Source of the DNA: Zymoseptoria tritici IPO323
Taxonomy: Eukaryota > Ascomycota > Dothideomycetes > Mycosphaerellales > Mycosphaerellaceae
Direction: 5' to 3'
Assembly: GCF_000219625.1 (NCBI RefSeq)
Contig: NC_018214.1
Location: forward strand, 1,984,001 to 2,048,000
DNA length: 64,000 nt
In this document: piece after piece, positions 44,567-57,250 of the stretch
How positions within the stretch are numbered: the stretch's first letter is position 1
How the letters are laid out: each line of letters starts with the position of its first letter
Made by a program: the position numbers and the translations under genes
Notes under the pieces: model-generated
Database searches by the model: none
Seen by the model: only the letters and a program-made list of their open reading frames with translations
Told to the model about the DNA's origin: nothing

Positions 44567-46577
44567 GTCTGCAGAGCTTGGGTCAATATTTTCAAGGCCG
44601 TGGGATTTTTGTCCCAATCGCAATTACCTGGTCTTTTTCGGCCACTCCGAGTCGAGAGGCTGATTTCCAAGGCGCTAATGAGGCCGTTGAACAATGTCGC
44701 TCGAACATCAGGCCACCACGCAGCCACCATGTGCCAGCTCATGCATTCGCTTTGCCTCGACTTCAAGGACTGCCTTCATAGAGCCGACCCTCCTTGCTTC
44801 TGCCGAGAGGGTGTTCCCGCTCAATGGCCTGTGAGCTCGTAACAGTGCTCAGCTGGAAGTATTTTGTAGGAGGACTTCCGCCGTGCAGCTCGAGGAAATG
44901 GTACTGATGGCGATAACATCGCCACGATATGCAAGTGGCCCAGCGAGAGAGCGGTCAATGCTAGCATAGGCGTTGGTGATGTTGGTAGGGTTCGACTGTC
45001 TGCAGTCAGATGTGCCAGCTCTAGATCAGCCCATAGCTCACTATACTCGTTAGATTCGCACTAGTACCTTATAGGATGCCGCACGAAGATTATTGAGAGT
45101 CACGTAGCGTGCAGTAGTGTCCGGCATCGCGAAGGCCGGAAGCTTGTCGGCGCGTCCGACTCACCGCTCGATCTGGATGAGCCCGAGATGCAGCGGAGAG
45201 ATAGCACATAGCAACCGCTGCTCCTTCTTTACATATATGGTGTCGGCCCGCGTGAAAGCTCATGATGCTGCGTTGGTCCCGTTTCGCTGAGGTGTATACG
45301 CAAAGGTCCTGGAGGCAGATCATTGGAAGACCGATACGGTAGAGAGCTTTGCCCTGCAGAGTACGGCCATGCTTCTCGACGCGTGCAGTCCACGTGGCGA
45401 CGAAGCACGACCATGCCTCATGCATACTTCAGCTGCGTCTGCATGCGCCATGTTTCGAAAAGCAGGTCCAGGCGAGGACTTCTATTGCCGCGGAGGACTG
45501 CGGTCCGACCTTTGTGCTGTCCAGCAATGTCCCGTGGACTTTCTCGGGGTCTCCGTTGATGAAAGCCACAAAACAACGGCTTCGCGTGTTGGCGGCATGG
45601 CGGTGTCAAGCAGCCCCGAGCCCTCTTGTAGCAGTCCAGACGCCCGTTGTGAAGCTCTCGCGCTTGCCTCTCGCCAGCATTCTCTATGTGCCGCCGTAAT
45701 GCATGTGTGGTGCGCGCTCACCTGCACCTGTTCTCCGCTCGCGGCCAGACCGAGTTGGCCAACTTGTGTGTATCCGTCAACGCCATACCTGTGAGAGACA
45801 TGGAGAGGCGGCGTTGCGCTATTCTCGGCAGCCTCTGGACCATCCTCTGGATCACTCTGCCGTCACAGCATTCGACAGGGGTTTCGAGCTGATGTTGATG
45901 TTCCTCTTCGAATCTTTGCGGCGGCGAAAGGAAATGCAACCCACGCTAAAATGGTTACGTAAGCTCAACTGAACTTCACGGCCAATACCTACGTCCACAA
46001 TAACACCGAATCCATATCGCAAGGAAGAAAGATGAAATGGCAGGGACTGGACTGAGACGGGATAACATGGCTCTAGCCACAACCATCAGATGCCAGTTGC
46101 ACAGCACTGATGGAGTGCAGCGCAGGACGGCTCAGCAATTTTGCTCATGGCACGACCACTCGAACACCACTCAATGTATCATGAGTGAATGAGTTCGACT
46201 CCGTTGGCCTCCTGTCCATATATAGAGCTTGTCTGAGCTCGTTGCATGCACTCACGAAGCGTTGTGAACCCATATCGAAACCTGAACGAAAATGTTCAGT
46301 CCGACAAGCACATCCGCTAGATGTGGAACGACGGCAACCTGGTGAGATGCCGACATCGATTCTGCCGTTTGCTCGGGAACGGAAATACCCCATACAACGA
46401 AGGATTACTGTCTACTTCAGCTCCTCGCCAACTCCCCGTGCGGGGAAGAGCATCGAGATGGTAAGATCCACCTCACCTCAGTACTGATATATAGAGAGAT
46501 CACGACTTTGTCCGTAGATTCCGCGCAATCGCACCGGACCGCTTATTCTCATTATCACCTCTCCACTCAATACCATC
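44567..46577. other. Intergenic, about 2 kb
   Basis: No recognisable gene. Overlapping open frames on both strands (for example 45349-45699 and 45369-45794) are Cys/Ser/Arg-rich with no domain and look like chance. The sequence shows no RIP signature. Confidence 0.4.
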
Positions 46578-47148
46578 ATGCCTTCGAAAGACATCGAATT
46601 GAAGACTTCAGACAATATCACTCTTCGAGGATGGTTCGTCACGCCCGCCTCGTTCGACGGCAAATTACCTTGCCTAGTCATGGCACATGGCTGGACTGCG
46701 CTGAAGGAGATGGACCTCAACACCTTTGCCGACTACTTCACTTCCAGCTTACCGATATCCTGCCTTGTGTACGACAACAGAGGTTTCGGCGACAGCGACC
46801 CAGCACTGGGTCAGCCGCGCCACGAGATCATCCCTCAGCTACAGCAGAGCGACTATTCTGATGCCATTACATACGCCTCATCTTTGCCAGAGGTCGATCC
46901 GGAACGCATCGGACTTTGGGGCAGCTCCTATAGCGGAGGGCATGTTCTCTACGTAGGTGCAGTGGATCGACGAGTCAAAGCTGTGCTGTCGCAAGTGCAC
47001 GCATCATCTCCATTCGACCAGAATGAGGAAAATCTACATTATTCTGCTTTCGCTGAGTTATACAGCCTACTCACCAACGGTTGGGAGAACTTCAACCGCC
47101 TCATTCGGCCTGACTTTGCTGGTGGGATGAACACTTCATTCGCAGAGG
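46578..47148 (+). pseudogene. Alpha/beta hydrolase (S15/dienelactone-hydrolase-like), N-terminal part; 3' end apparently decayed
   Basis: The first exon encodes 190 residues of an alpha/beta hydrolase: LRGWFVTPASF, MAHGWTALKE (oxyanion region), YDNRGFGDSD and the nucleophile elbow GLWGSSYSGGHV (Gly-x-Ser-Tyr-x-Gly). It ends at a plausible donor (GTATGT at 47149). Downstream, pieces resembling the rest of the fold can be picked out in different frames (LLDMLHD near 47,525 in one, HYVSRVSPFIAP near 47,550 in another), but no splice arrangement I tried joins them, and the catalytic Asp/His part is not recognisable. So it is probably a truncated or frameshifted gene, though an intron-rich 3' end that I misread is possible. 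It sits 5' of a monooxygenase on the same strand. Confidence 0.6.
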
Positions 47149-48155
47149 GTATGTCACTCTTCGTATTGTTGCGTATGCCCGCGAGCTGTAGTCGCTCTGA
47201 ATGATCTGCATTGTACTGTGTACGATGCTCTCATGATCGGAAATCCTCTCAATGTTGAAACCTAAACGACTCCCTGCTGCCTGAGGCAGGCATGCTGAGT
47301 CAGCTCCCAGATTTCTTCCCTTTCAATCGCCGTTGCGCCTCTCAAGCTCTCCTGCTCCGCCTCCATTCCATCGTGTCAGTCATCATCAACAGATGCAATT
47401 TCAGGGCTGGACCTCTTTCCTGCTTTGCGAATGCTGACATATGTCCGCAGCGCTGGTCTGGTAGGCAAGCCGGATCCGCGTGAGCAGCTGATGAGCATAC
47501 ACAGCTCAGCAGTACTAGATCGCTGCTGGACATGCTACACGACACGGCATTATGTCAGTCGAGTGTCTCCGTTCATCGCGCCTTCAGATTGCGGACGTTT
47601 GATCGTAGGTGAGATAGCTCTCACTCGTGGTGATGGATCGCATACCCACCGTCGGGACCCAGATGACCCCACCAAGATCCTTCGGAAGGATGCAAGTACG
47701 ATGACCTGGAGCTACAGACTTCGTGCCTAACAATAGCTCGGGTCTCAAAATGCCAGGAGGCCCAGAACAGCTCATCAAGCCCGTTATGGCGATGATCACC
47801 ACGAGCTACATGATCCGCTCACCGCACGTATGGCTGTTGCAATCGAGGTAACGCAGCAAGTAAGAAGCAAGTATCTACGCCAGAATATTCCTCCTTGCAA
47901 ACTCTACCGACAACCTTCAGGCGCTACTCAATCCTTAAGCGAGACGAATAGCGGAAGTTCTGGTGCTGAAACCTGCAGCAGGCGACAGGCCTTCGACGTT
48001 GTGTTACTTCGCGTCCTTCAGCTGGTCGAGCGCTGTTCTCTACGCCTGGATAGTTCTTCGCAGGTCGAACAATCGAAGACCCAAGACATTACCACAGGAA
48101 AAGCTACGTATCAGAGAACGACGACTTCATCATACGGCCAGGACAAATCCAGACC
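47149..48155. other. Decayed 3' part of the hydrolase and intergenic
   Basis: Holds scattered hydrolase-like fragments (about 47,290-47,620) and the upstream region of the monooxygenase gene. No complete gene. Confidence 0.4.
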
Positions 48156-50249
48156 ATGGGCGAGTCACGCCCAACCGCAGAAGAATACACCGATGTCATC
48201 GTCGTAGGAGCAGGCCCAGCAGGCTTAATGGCCAGTCTCAGCCTGTCGGCCTCGAACATTCCGCATCAGATCATTGACAAGCTCGGCACACGGGCACTGA
48301 ATGGACGTGCAGACGGCTTCCACCCCCGAACGCTGGAGATTTGGGATAGTTTCGACATTGCCGACAAAGTAGGAAGCGTCGGCTATCGCATAAGTGAAAT
48401 AGCTTTCTGGGGACCTCGTCCGGATGCCGCGGATGGAATTGTTCGCCAGCGACGCGACGTCGCTAACGGCGGTGATATTCGCCAACAGCGTGGCATCACT
48501 GTTCATCAGGGATTCATCGAAGCTGCTTTGACGGAAGGCATCAGAGCTCAGAATGGTCCTTCTGTGCAGAGAGGGGTCAAGCCGAGTGCCCTGTCGCTGG
48601 ACAACCTGTCATGCGACGATCACAGCTCTTATCCGATCACGCTCGAGGTAGACCACCTCAAGAAAGAGAATTTGGAGCTCTGGGGAGGGTTTCCTCATTC
48701 TATCACGCCTGCTGGTCAGATCAAGGAAGAACACGGCTGGACTGGTGCTTTTGGTCGGGACTCGGAGGACACTGTACCTCACGTGAGTGGTGTTGAAGGA
48801 CGCAGAAGAACCATACGGGCGAAGTACCTCATAGGCGCCGATGGCGGGCATTCGTGGGTCCGTCGCCAGTTCTCTGATCATTTCTTCATGGAGGGAGTTA
48901 CCAGGAACTCGGTCTTTGGTGTGGTGAGCAAATTGCAGAGCAGAGGCAGGTCGGCGGCTTTGAGTTGTCCACTGTCATTGCTAACGCTTTGCTCCAGATC
49001 GACATCGTTCCCGTGACTGACTTCCCGGACATTCGCAAAATTTGCACCATCATGTCCGCTCATGGCTCCGTCCTGCTGATCCCACGCGAGAACAATCTGG
49101 TGCGACTGTATATTCGATTGCCTCGTACAGAGGAGCAGGACAACGCCAAACAAGTTGCGAGCCTGGAGACCGCCGGCAAGGCTTTCAAGACAGCCAAGAA
49201 GATCTTCCATCCTCACACCATCGAATATAACTACTGCGACTGGTTCACTGTCTATACAGTAGGCCAGCGGATCGCAAATCACTACTCCTACGCCAATCGG
49301 GTGTTTCTCGCTGGCGACGCTGTCCATACGCATACTCCTTCCGGGTACGTCCGCCCAAGCATGGCACACAAGTTACTGAAACATACGCTGACTTCAATAC
49401 TTCACTACTAGTGGTCATGGATGTAACGTGAGTCAGCAAGATACATACAACTTGGGTTTCAAGCTCGCTGGCGTGCTGCGAAGCCAGCTCAATCCATCCG
49501 TTCTGTCGACATATGAGAGCGAACGTAGACCAATAGCTCAAGAGTTGATTGATCTTGACACAACGCTGGCCAAGATCTACACTTCCGACTCTCCTGCGTC
49601 ATTCGAAGAGGTCAAACGCATCTATGCCAGGGTCAGCGATCACGGATCCGGTATCCACATCTGCTACGGGTCCAGCCTGCTCGTCGCAGCACCAGAAGCA
49701 TGTGACGCTGGTCGAGCCTCCGGTCTCCGACTTGGACAACGCATGCCCGATGTAGAGATCATCAATCATGCCTCAGGAGGTCTAAGCAGTATGCACGCTC
49801 AACTGAAGGCCAATGGACGGTGGAGAATGCTCGTTTTCTCAGGGAGCTTGAGTGACGAGCAGAGCATCAAGCAAGCGAACTCTGCTGGTGAGCAGATCGC
49901 AGAACTCCTGAAAAGCGTTTCCACCACACCGAACAGGGACTCCACCACGAAAGACTTCCAAGTCGTGCTCATCCATGCTGGAAATCCGGCAAGTTTGGAA
50001 GCGGGCGCCTTGCACAGCGTCTACTATCCCTTCAACAAGACTACAGGATACGACTACAACACCGTCTTCGCGGCAACTTCAGTGGCAGGCGTGGATGAAC
50101 GGAATGTATACGACATCTTCGGCATAGGAAAAGACCCAGGCGCTATTGTGATCATTCGCCCTGATCAGGTCGTTGGTTGGATCGGCGGAGTGTCGGACTT
50201 GGATCGTCTTCGGACCTGGTTACACACGTTCATGGTCGTGCGAGAGTGA
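48156..50249 (+). CDS. FAD-dependent aromatic-ring monooxygenase (phenol 2-monooxygenase family)
   Basis: Three exons, 48156-48923, 48998-49344 and 49412-50249, 650 residues. Flavoprotein hydroxylase that uses NAD(P)H and O2 on a phenolic substrate. Seen: the FAD-binding GxGxxG (DVIVVGAGPAGLMASLSL, about residues 13-30), the DG-type motif (YLIGADGGHSWVRRQF, about 228-243), the second FAD motif GDAVHTHTPSG just before intron 2, continuing GGHGCNVSQQDTYNLGFKLA, and a C-terminal thioredoxin-like domain (DVYDIFGIGKDPGAIVIIRPDQVVGWIG-type end). Introns: GTGAGC ... CTAACgctttgctccAG and GTACGT ... CTACTAG. The usual GMN of this family is GCN here. Substrate cannot be read from sequence. The neighbouring hydrolase suggests a former catabolic pair. 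Confidence 0.9.
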
Positions 50250-50389
50250 TATGTCGAGGAAAATACATGCGTAGCCTTGATGAGCGTAGGTTTCTTGATC
50301 ATGCACCGCTCGATAGCCTGTTACGTCGTATGCTGACGACAACGAAGAACAGCTAGCGTATATCATCAAGACTTAGCTACGCTACAGTT

Positions 50390-50813
50390 TTACGCATCCA
50401 CCGACTGTTCCTTCAGCGCCAGCGCCATCTGTTGTATGGCCACATCGCAGACCGTCTCCCGCCCCGTCCTCCACTTCATGCCAAGATCTTTCTCCGCCAA
50501 AGAAGTTTCACTCTGCCATTCGTCCACGGGATACCCTTCCTTCTCAAGCTTGACACCAATTTCCAGAAAGTGATCTCCAATCCAGTGCTGGTGGAGAGAG
50601 AACGTACTCCATACCATGGGACAGCGAGTCGTAATCGTCCCCCGCTTCGAGCTGAGCGACAGCAACATGTCGAATGTGTACAGACAGACTGAGGTCCCTG
50701 AGGCTGTGATCCAGAAATCGGCCACGAACCTCAGACTCGTGACAGTATTTCTCGAAGATGGCCACGATTGACGTGATCTTTCTGCCACTCCTGATGCAGT
50801 AGTGAAATGTCAA
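50390..50813 (-). pseudogene. Unassigned reading-frame relic downstream of the patatin gene
   Basis: Two overlapping frames in the same strand each look protein-like over half the region (SIVAIFEKYCHESEVRGRFL ... to about 50,600, then KLEKEGYPVDEWQSETSL ... to 50,390). A single shift near 50,600 would join them. No family recognised; it may be a decayed gene or chance. Confidence 0.25.
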
Positions 50814-50835
50814 TACACACCACGAGTATCCTCGA

Positions 50836-53800
50836 TCATCCAGCTAGCTCATGGAACAACCCAGTCTGAGCCTCAGCAAATTCCGGGACAAGCTTGTGAG
50901 GCGGTATCCAAGCCCAGCCGTACGAATCTGCCTTCCGATGGCCTCGCCAACTTTCTACCTTCTTGTGAGTAAACATGGCGGACCGTGCTGAAAGCGCGCG
51001 ATAGCTTACCCGGATCGGCTTTGTCGATGATCTTGACCTTTTCTCCGCACCTCAAGTCCAGATAGCCTCCATTATGCTGCAACGCTTGATGGTCTCGAGT
51101 CAAGATATAGATTGCATCGGGTATTGCAGCGGCCATTTCATGCACAATGCTAGGTCGATAAGGTACGTATTCGCCGTAGTTGTTGGGTGTATCGTAGACT
51201 CCTGGATGGACTGAGACTGCATCTGCTGGGTCACCAAGCAAGTGATTGAACTCGGAGTAGCGTTCGATAATGTCCTGTTTCTCCAAAGGGGCATGAGTCG
51301 CACGCGGAGGTTTCCAGCCGAGTTTTGCACGAAGACTCCGACTCGCCCAACGGAAAGAGTTGCTAGAAGCCAGAAAAGTTCGGTTGCCTGTGTATGGTTA
51401 GTACATCAGCGTCTCGGACGAGTCCGGAGCGAGACGTACCCATGCTTGTGACTCGCTCGCCGTGGAGCTTGCGAGGGAACCCGCTGATTGGATAGGAAGT
51501 ACCTCTCGTCAAACATAATGAGATCTCGGTGGCGGTAGCTTTATTCGAACGGCGAATGTGAACAGGAGTGTCAATGCGAAATTGCTCCTCGTTGACCATG
51601 CGGTCCAGTATCCGAGCGTCGATTCGAACCTCTTGCGGTTGTAATGTGTCGTCATTCTCCTCTTTGATCAAAAAGTGAGGGTCGTGGCCGGCCACCGCAT
51701 TCCTTCTGATGAAGTGTGCCAGCTGTGCCACCTCTACGCCAGCGATGAACCGACAATGCAACCAGCCTGATAATTCGTTAGTGATTATATGGACCGCAAT
51801 TTCGATGGTTTCGATGCGACTGACCCGACACCTCGAATGTGTCCGCGTTCGGGACTTCATGAGCTGGCCCACTGTCGAAGTAGAAGCATGTGGCCACCAG
51901 ACGCTGGGCCAGGGTCTTGATCATCGGATTTGAGTCCAGGTGCAGTCTGGTCGCTTCCTTCAAGATTTCCATTTTGTCCACTTCGTCCAGTTTTGGTAAA
52001 TTATCAGGCAGCTTCGGGTTGATCCTGATATATCGCTTCCTGTTTTCGGCTGTCGGCTGCTTGATCCTTAGGTAATTCTCCCACGTTCGCTCGGAGTCAA
52101 GCGACATTTTGACGTGGTCATGGGCCAGTTTGGACAAATATCTCCCCTGTGCTAGGAAACCTGGGCGCAGAGGTCGCCATTTCGTGGAGTCTCCATCTTT
52201 GTACTTCGGAGAATACGCTGTGCCAAGAGAGACGATAATGTCTGGTTCGGCGTCTTTCAGCGCTGGCCACAGTAGCTTCCGTTCCTGGTCCGCCACTTCG
52301 ACCGGGTTGTTGTGATATAGACCTCCGTCGGCATATGTGCGTTTTGATGGCTCGTGGCAGAAGGGTTTGAAATAGGTCGGTGCTGCTGAAGTCGCGCGTG
52401 CACTGCGCAGTGTTAGTGGCGATGACGTAAGGCAATGGCAGAGTAGACGCACGCTTCCCATGTCCGGAGCTCCGACGACGGCTTCTCAGGACGCTGAAAT
52501 TGGTATGGTACTGTGAAATGTTAGCAGGGGGTTGAACGTACGGACTTGCGACTAACGTTTTTCCAAACACAAGCGATTGTAGTTTGACAGCACCACACTA
52601 CTACCTGCCGCTGATGTCGTCGTCACAGCAACATTGATGTCGATTCGGTCGCTCTCTTCGCGCTGTCCTCCAAACAAGTATTGCTTGTCATTGAAAGCTA
52701 ATTTCAAAGCCTCCTCAAAAGGATGAGTCTCATACTTGGACTGATTGTAGTGTTCGACAAGCTTCGATATTCCTGGCACGTTAATGCCTTTGCGAGCTGT
52801 GAAGGCCTGTTTGCATAGACTTTCAAACGAATGGGCGCATTGCGCAACTGTCATGTTGCGAGCTGTCAAGCCCAGGGCAATGATGCCACCAGTGCTAGCA
52901 ACCTGTCAGCTTGAGATGTCCAGATGAGGATGTGTATACTTGTACTCACCTCGTACCGACTACAAGATCAAAGAAGCTTTGTACATTGATGCGTCCGCCT
53001 AGCTCCCTTTCAATGTGTTTGAGAATCTCGAGCTCCACCACACCTCGCACGCCGCCACTGGATCATGTCAGCAATCGCTAAAACGTAAACACCTCGAGAT
53101 GGTGGATGACACACCCGTCTAATGTCAAGACTCTCACGCCCGCACTTGCAGGCTTCAGGTATACTTGCCACGGACTCCTCCACCGGTTATGTCTTGGCTC
53201 CATGGGACACTCCGATATTTCCACGTATCGATTGAGGTAAACTTTGCCATAGGTCCTCAGGCATGGCCCGCAGATGATGTGACCACATGGTAGCGCGTGC
53301 TCCGGTGACTCGAACAGGCAGACGTAGCACACCGAGTGACTGATATTGGCTTCCTGATCGCCTCGAAAGGCGTGTTCGAAGAACGGGAGAAGAATCAGCT
53401 CCTTGTGGATCTCAGCAGCCGCTTTATCTTCAGACCTCTCCTCTTGCTTCCGTTCCAGGACTTTGGCATGAAGAGCGACCAGTTTGTCGTATACGTCTCT
53501 CTGGAATTTCTCCCTGTAGTCATGAAAGTTGAACTTCGATTCGTAGTCGCCGGCTGCAAGCAGCTTGCCAGACTTCAATTGGTGTCCTTTGGCTCCGTGA
53601 CCACTGCGAACGTTGACACATCGCTCTCCTTTCGCACTGCTGAACTCACATCTCCAGTGGCGATCACAGAAGTTCTCTAGCGCATTGTCGACATGGTCCG
53701 AGTATTCAGGATAAGTTTCATCCGGCCTTCCAAGATACCGGTTACGAGCCAAGTTGAGCATTATGCAAGAGGCAATGACAAAGCTGAGTTCTTCGAAGAT

Positions 53801-56307
53801 GAACGGACCCCGCTGCAGCTCGGCCCAGCTGTTCATGACTTGAATCGCAAGCTTGAGTATGTTCCCGCCAAAGTCATTAGGAATAGGGCTATTCGTGAAT
53901 GCTGCTTGCACAAAGTCGAAAGGCTCGTCCAGGTTCTTCGCAAAGTGGTCGAAAGCCACTTGAAGGTAAGGTTCCAGCTCGTCTGCGTTGAGAAGCATGC
54001 GAAGCTCGGCTTTCTTCTCTCGTGCAGCTTGACACGACTTGCTGATCTCAGCCGAGAGCTTCTTGACCTGTCCTTGAATGAGGTTGGGTATACCATCAGT
54101 GGGGATGCGAACAACCCTGACAGAGCTGTAGTAGGACAGAACCAGCTGTTCCACGGAGCCCACTTGGCGATCTCTGTCCTTCCAGAATTTGGCATGCCGC
54201 TTCAAAGTCTGATTGTTCTCCACGGCTCCTGCTACACTGGCCATGAGCGAGATAGTGGCCCGGTCGACGTCCCACTGCTCTTCCGGAATATCGTTCTCTG
54301 CTGCGTTCAGCGCGATGATGACATGTGGAAGGACAGGCTGGTTCGAAGATTCCTCGAGGGCTTTCTGAGCCCAATCTACTAGGCGCTCCACAACACCCTC
54401 GATAGTTCTGTAAGACAAGTGAGCCAAGGCGTTTCCAAGTCACAGATGTTCTGGGCTTACCTGGGATTCTTGAGAACGAAAACGATGACATCCGAGAAGG
54501 TGTAGAGCAAACGAGGATACAAATTGGCAACGGCGTACTCTCGGGTCTTCTTGGAGTCAGAATCGGCCCAGAGTAGCTGCCGTTCAGACATTGGTTTCAT
54601 TCGCCGTCTCCTGCGAGCTCCAGCGGCGGATGCATCTCCTTTGGCTTGATCTCGCATCTGCCGACGGGCCTTGGCTCCCACGGGATCCCTAGCGCCGCCG
54701 TCAAGGCCTTCGCAGTCCGCGAAAAGCAATGGCGTTTGTGATCTTGACATGCAGGAGTCCGGATCCAGGTACAAGTGGACATCTTCTGAAGTCGGGACAT
54801 CGCGGCCGTGAGCACCCACGACTGGTGTGGTGAATTTGGGATCATCTGGTTCGATGTTCAGGTCAATAAGTAGCTTGATCAGGGTACTCTTGCCAGCTCC
54901 TGTCTGCCCTACAAAGGACACGAGACTCGGATACAATGCGTCCGCAGTAGAGGTCGTCGGAGAGGTGATTGCGTCGGGATCTGTCCGTAGTTCCTTGATC
55001 CTTGCTATAAGGCTTGAATAACGCCCATAGTCCGCTATCAAAGGGAGCTCTGAACCATCCCGGATGATGCCAAACCACGTAGTGTCGAAATCGTCGTTGT
55101 GGAGCTTTTCACGAGCAGCATCGGTCAGGTCTGGCGTGAGCACGTCCTTGATCGTCTTGGCCACGTTGTGATTCGTCTTCTCGTGTGGCAAGTCACCAGG
55201 CCGAGGCTTCTTACGATGCACAGCTTGCCTATCCCAGCAATGTGCGCAGATCACCATCCGACACACGTTACAGAACCAGGTGTCGGCCTGCGCTTGCTCA
55301 CAGTCTCCGCAAACTTCGCCCGAGCCAGTTACATGTGCTCCGGAACTCATAGCGGTGTCGCGAGTTCTGGATGCTTCCCTCAGACCTGAGCGAACGCTTT
55401 GCGGTGTGTGACGTCCTTCGCGAGGCACCTCCAGTGCGGTAAGTTTTGGCGGTGAAGCGCGCAGACTCTCGAATGTAGGTGGACTGTTTGATAATGGTGT
55501 CCTCGACGGCTGGTAGAGGTTGGCATTGTTTCGTGAAAGTGACGATCGTCGATCGCCGCCGGGTATGATAGGTATTGCTTCAGTCCGTTGAGAATGTGTC
55601 TGAGATGTATGACTCAGGATTGGCGTGGTAGTGAGAGCTCGCTGCGTGTACTGCGTAACCATGACTGCTGCATTGTGAAACCCGTGGACCTGGTGTATCG
55701 GCGGCCGAGAGGCTTGTTGTACTTGCATGTATTCTCGTTGTAGGTTCGGTAGAGTGGTCGTCAGGGGTTGGAATCGTTCAGGCGGCGATTCTGGTGGAAT
55801 GTTGTGTGCCGATGGTCTTTGCAATGTGTAGTGTGGAGGAGCCCCGGTCAAATCTGGCTGTGAGACCCTTTGCTGAGTTACAGCGGGTGAGCGCGTGCGC
55901 GAGTGGTTTTCTAGGAACTTCCGTCGCAATGCGTCTTCCTCAGCGGTCTTACGAGAAAGCTCAATGGCACGTCTGAGTTGTCCATCTTCAGTCTCGTCTT
56001 CAGCTGCGCTCCCGGCAATCGTTGGCGCATGCACAGATTCTGATCTGTCTGCGTGGGTTTGCTCGACGAGGGTCGGCGGCGGATCGAGGTGTTCGCTCTG
56101 CGAGTTTGACGGAGGTGTGCCTATCTGTTCACGTTGCAAGGTCGAAGAAGTCCTCGGCTGGTTTCCTTCAACGTTCGACAATAACTCAAGTTCGCGCTCA
56201 GCTTGCTCGCGTTCTGCAAAGGTACGACGCAGCGAGGAGCTCGGATCTTCCAGCGCCCCCACAGCAAAGTTTCCGAAGTCGAAGTCTGGAACGTTGTAGG
56301 ACTCCAT
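50836..56307 (-). CDS. Patatin-like phospholipase with B-box-like finger, P-loop GTPase, RING finger and SH3-like tail
   Basis: Nine exons: 56307-54461, 54407-53115, 53057-52950, 52894-52557, 52510-52453, 52402-51825, 51766-51440, 51363-51010, 50954-50836; total 1,673 codons in one frame. Order: disordered Ser/Gln/Pro region (1-320), B-box-like zinc finger (about 330-365, CGDCEQAQADTWFCNVC), a P-loop GTPase (GQTGAGKST at 467-475, DCEG as the DxxG motif, ALNAAEND as possible G4), RING finger (from about 976, CYVCLFESPEHALPCGHIIC), patatin domain (DGGGVRG near 1046, nucleophile Ser in GTSTGG near 1083, catalytic Asp in YADGGLYHNNP near 1240) and an SH3-like end (GEKVKIIDKADP ... YGWAWIPPHKLVPEF). 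Cytosolic by prediction. A regulated lipid hydrolase is inferred. The exon 7/8 acceptor is the least certain; it is set by frame. Confidence 0.88.
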
Positions 56308-57250
56308 AGGAGCCACGAAAGGTCGGCATTGGTCAACGTGTAGAAGTCGGAAACTGAAAGAGTAGTGTAGAGTGATAAGTTGTGTACGCCACCGAGCGGG
56401 GCTTGAAGCTGTGCCCATCAATCGCTTACTCCCTCAGCTGTGCGCGGCATTACCTGTGCTACATCGAGCAATGTATTTTGTGGCGTGGAGCATTGGCTTG
56501 AGCGGGCAAGAAAGCCTCCAAGGTATTTCTTCCTGAATTCCTGGCCAGATACCGCGGCTTCACGGCTTGGTGAAGATTTCGGCGAAACTTTTGCATTGGT
56601 TTCAACGACGTCTCGACCTGGCCGTGTTGGACGCGGGCATGTTCCAAGTTGAAAGTCGTCGACGCATCGACAGGCTCTGCAAGCGAGTGTAGCTGCAGCG
56701 ATATGCAGCCTCGTCGCATTCTTATCAGCTGCATGCAAGGATGGTGTTCCTCTGTCTGCTCGTGAGATCAAATGTGTCCGAGACTCTGATGGTGATGGAG
56801 TGTTCAAGGACAAAGGTCATATTGAAGAGATGAGGTCGCGCCCATCGGTCTGGGTCGATGAGAAGGAATCAGTTCGGCGAGAAAGAGGGCAGCAATCAGG
56901 TCGTCATCGCAGACTGCAGCCGGCCATGAGAAGACAACCCGGCCGTAGATATTGTGGTGCATCGCCGTCGTCTCTTGCTGGGCGTCCGGCAGCGGTTGAC
57001 TTGACACTCTCATCATGCTCAGCCTCGGGCTGCAATGCGATGTCTATGCGGAGTAGAACTAGTGTCATTGGAGCCCCTGCCGACAAGTACAGTGGCGATG
57101 CCGGCTGATTGTGAGCGCGGTCCGTGGTCAAATCAGGATGTCCTTGAATGATTCTGAGGCGCTGTATCGGCGTTGGGAGTAGTCTTAGAAGCACAGACCC
57201 TCTTGGCGAGCACTAACCTCTTCGAGCGCCTCGCCTGAGAGGGTCTGAGG
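56308..57250. other. Intergenic, bordering the second RIP block
   Basis: No gene recognised. From about 57,250 rightward CpA/TpG become scarce and TpA rises abruptly. Confidence 0.45.
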
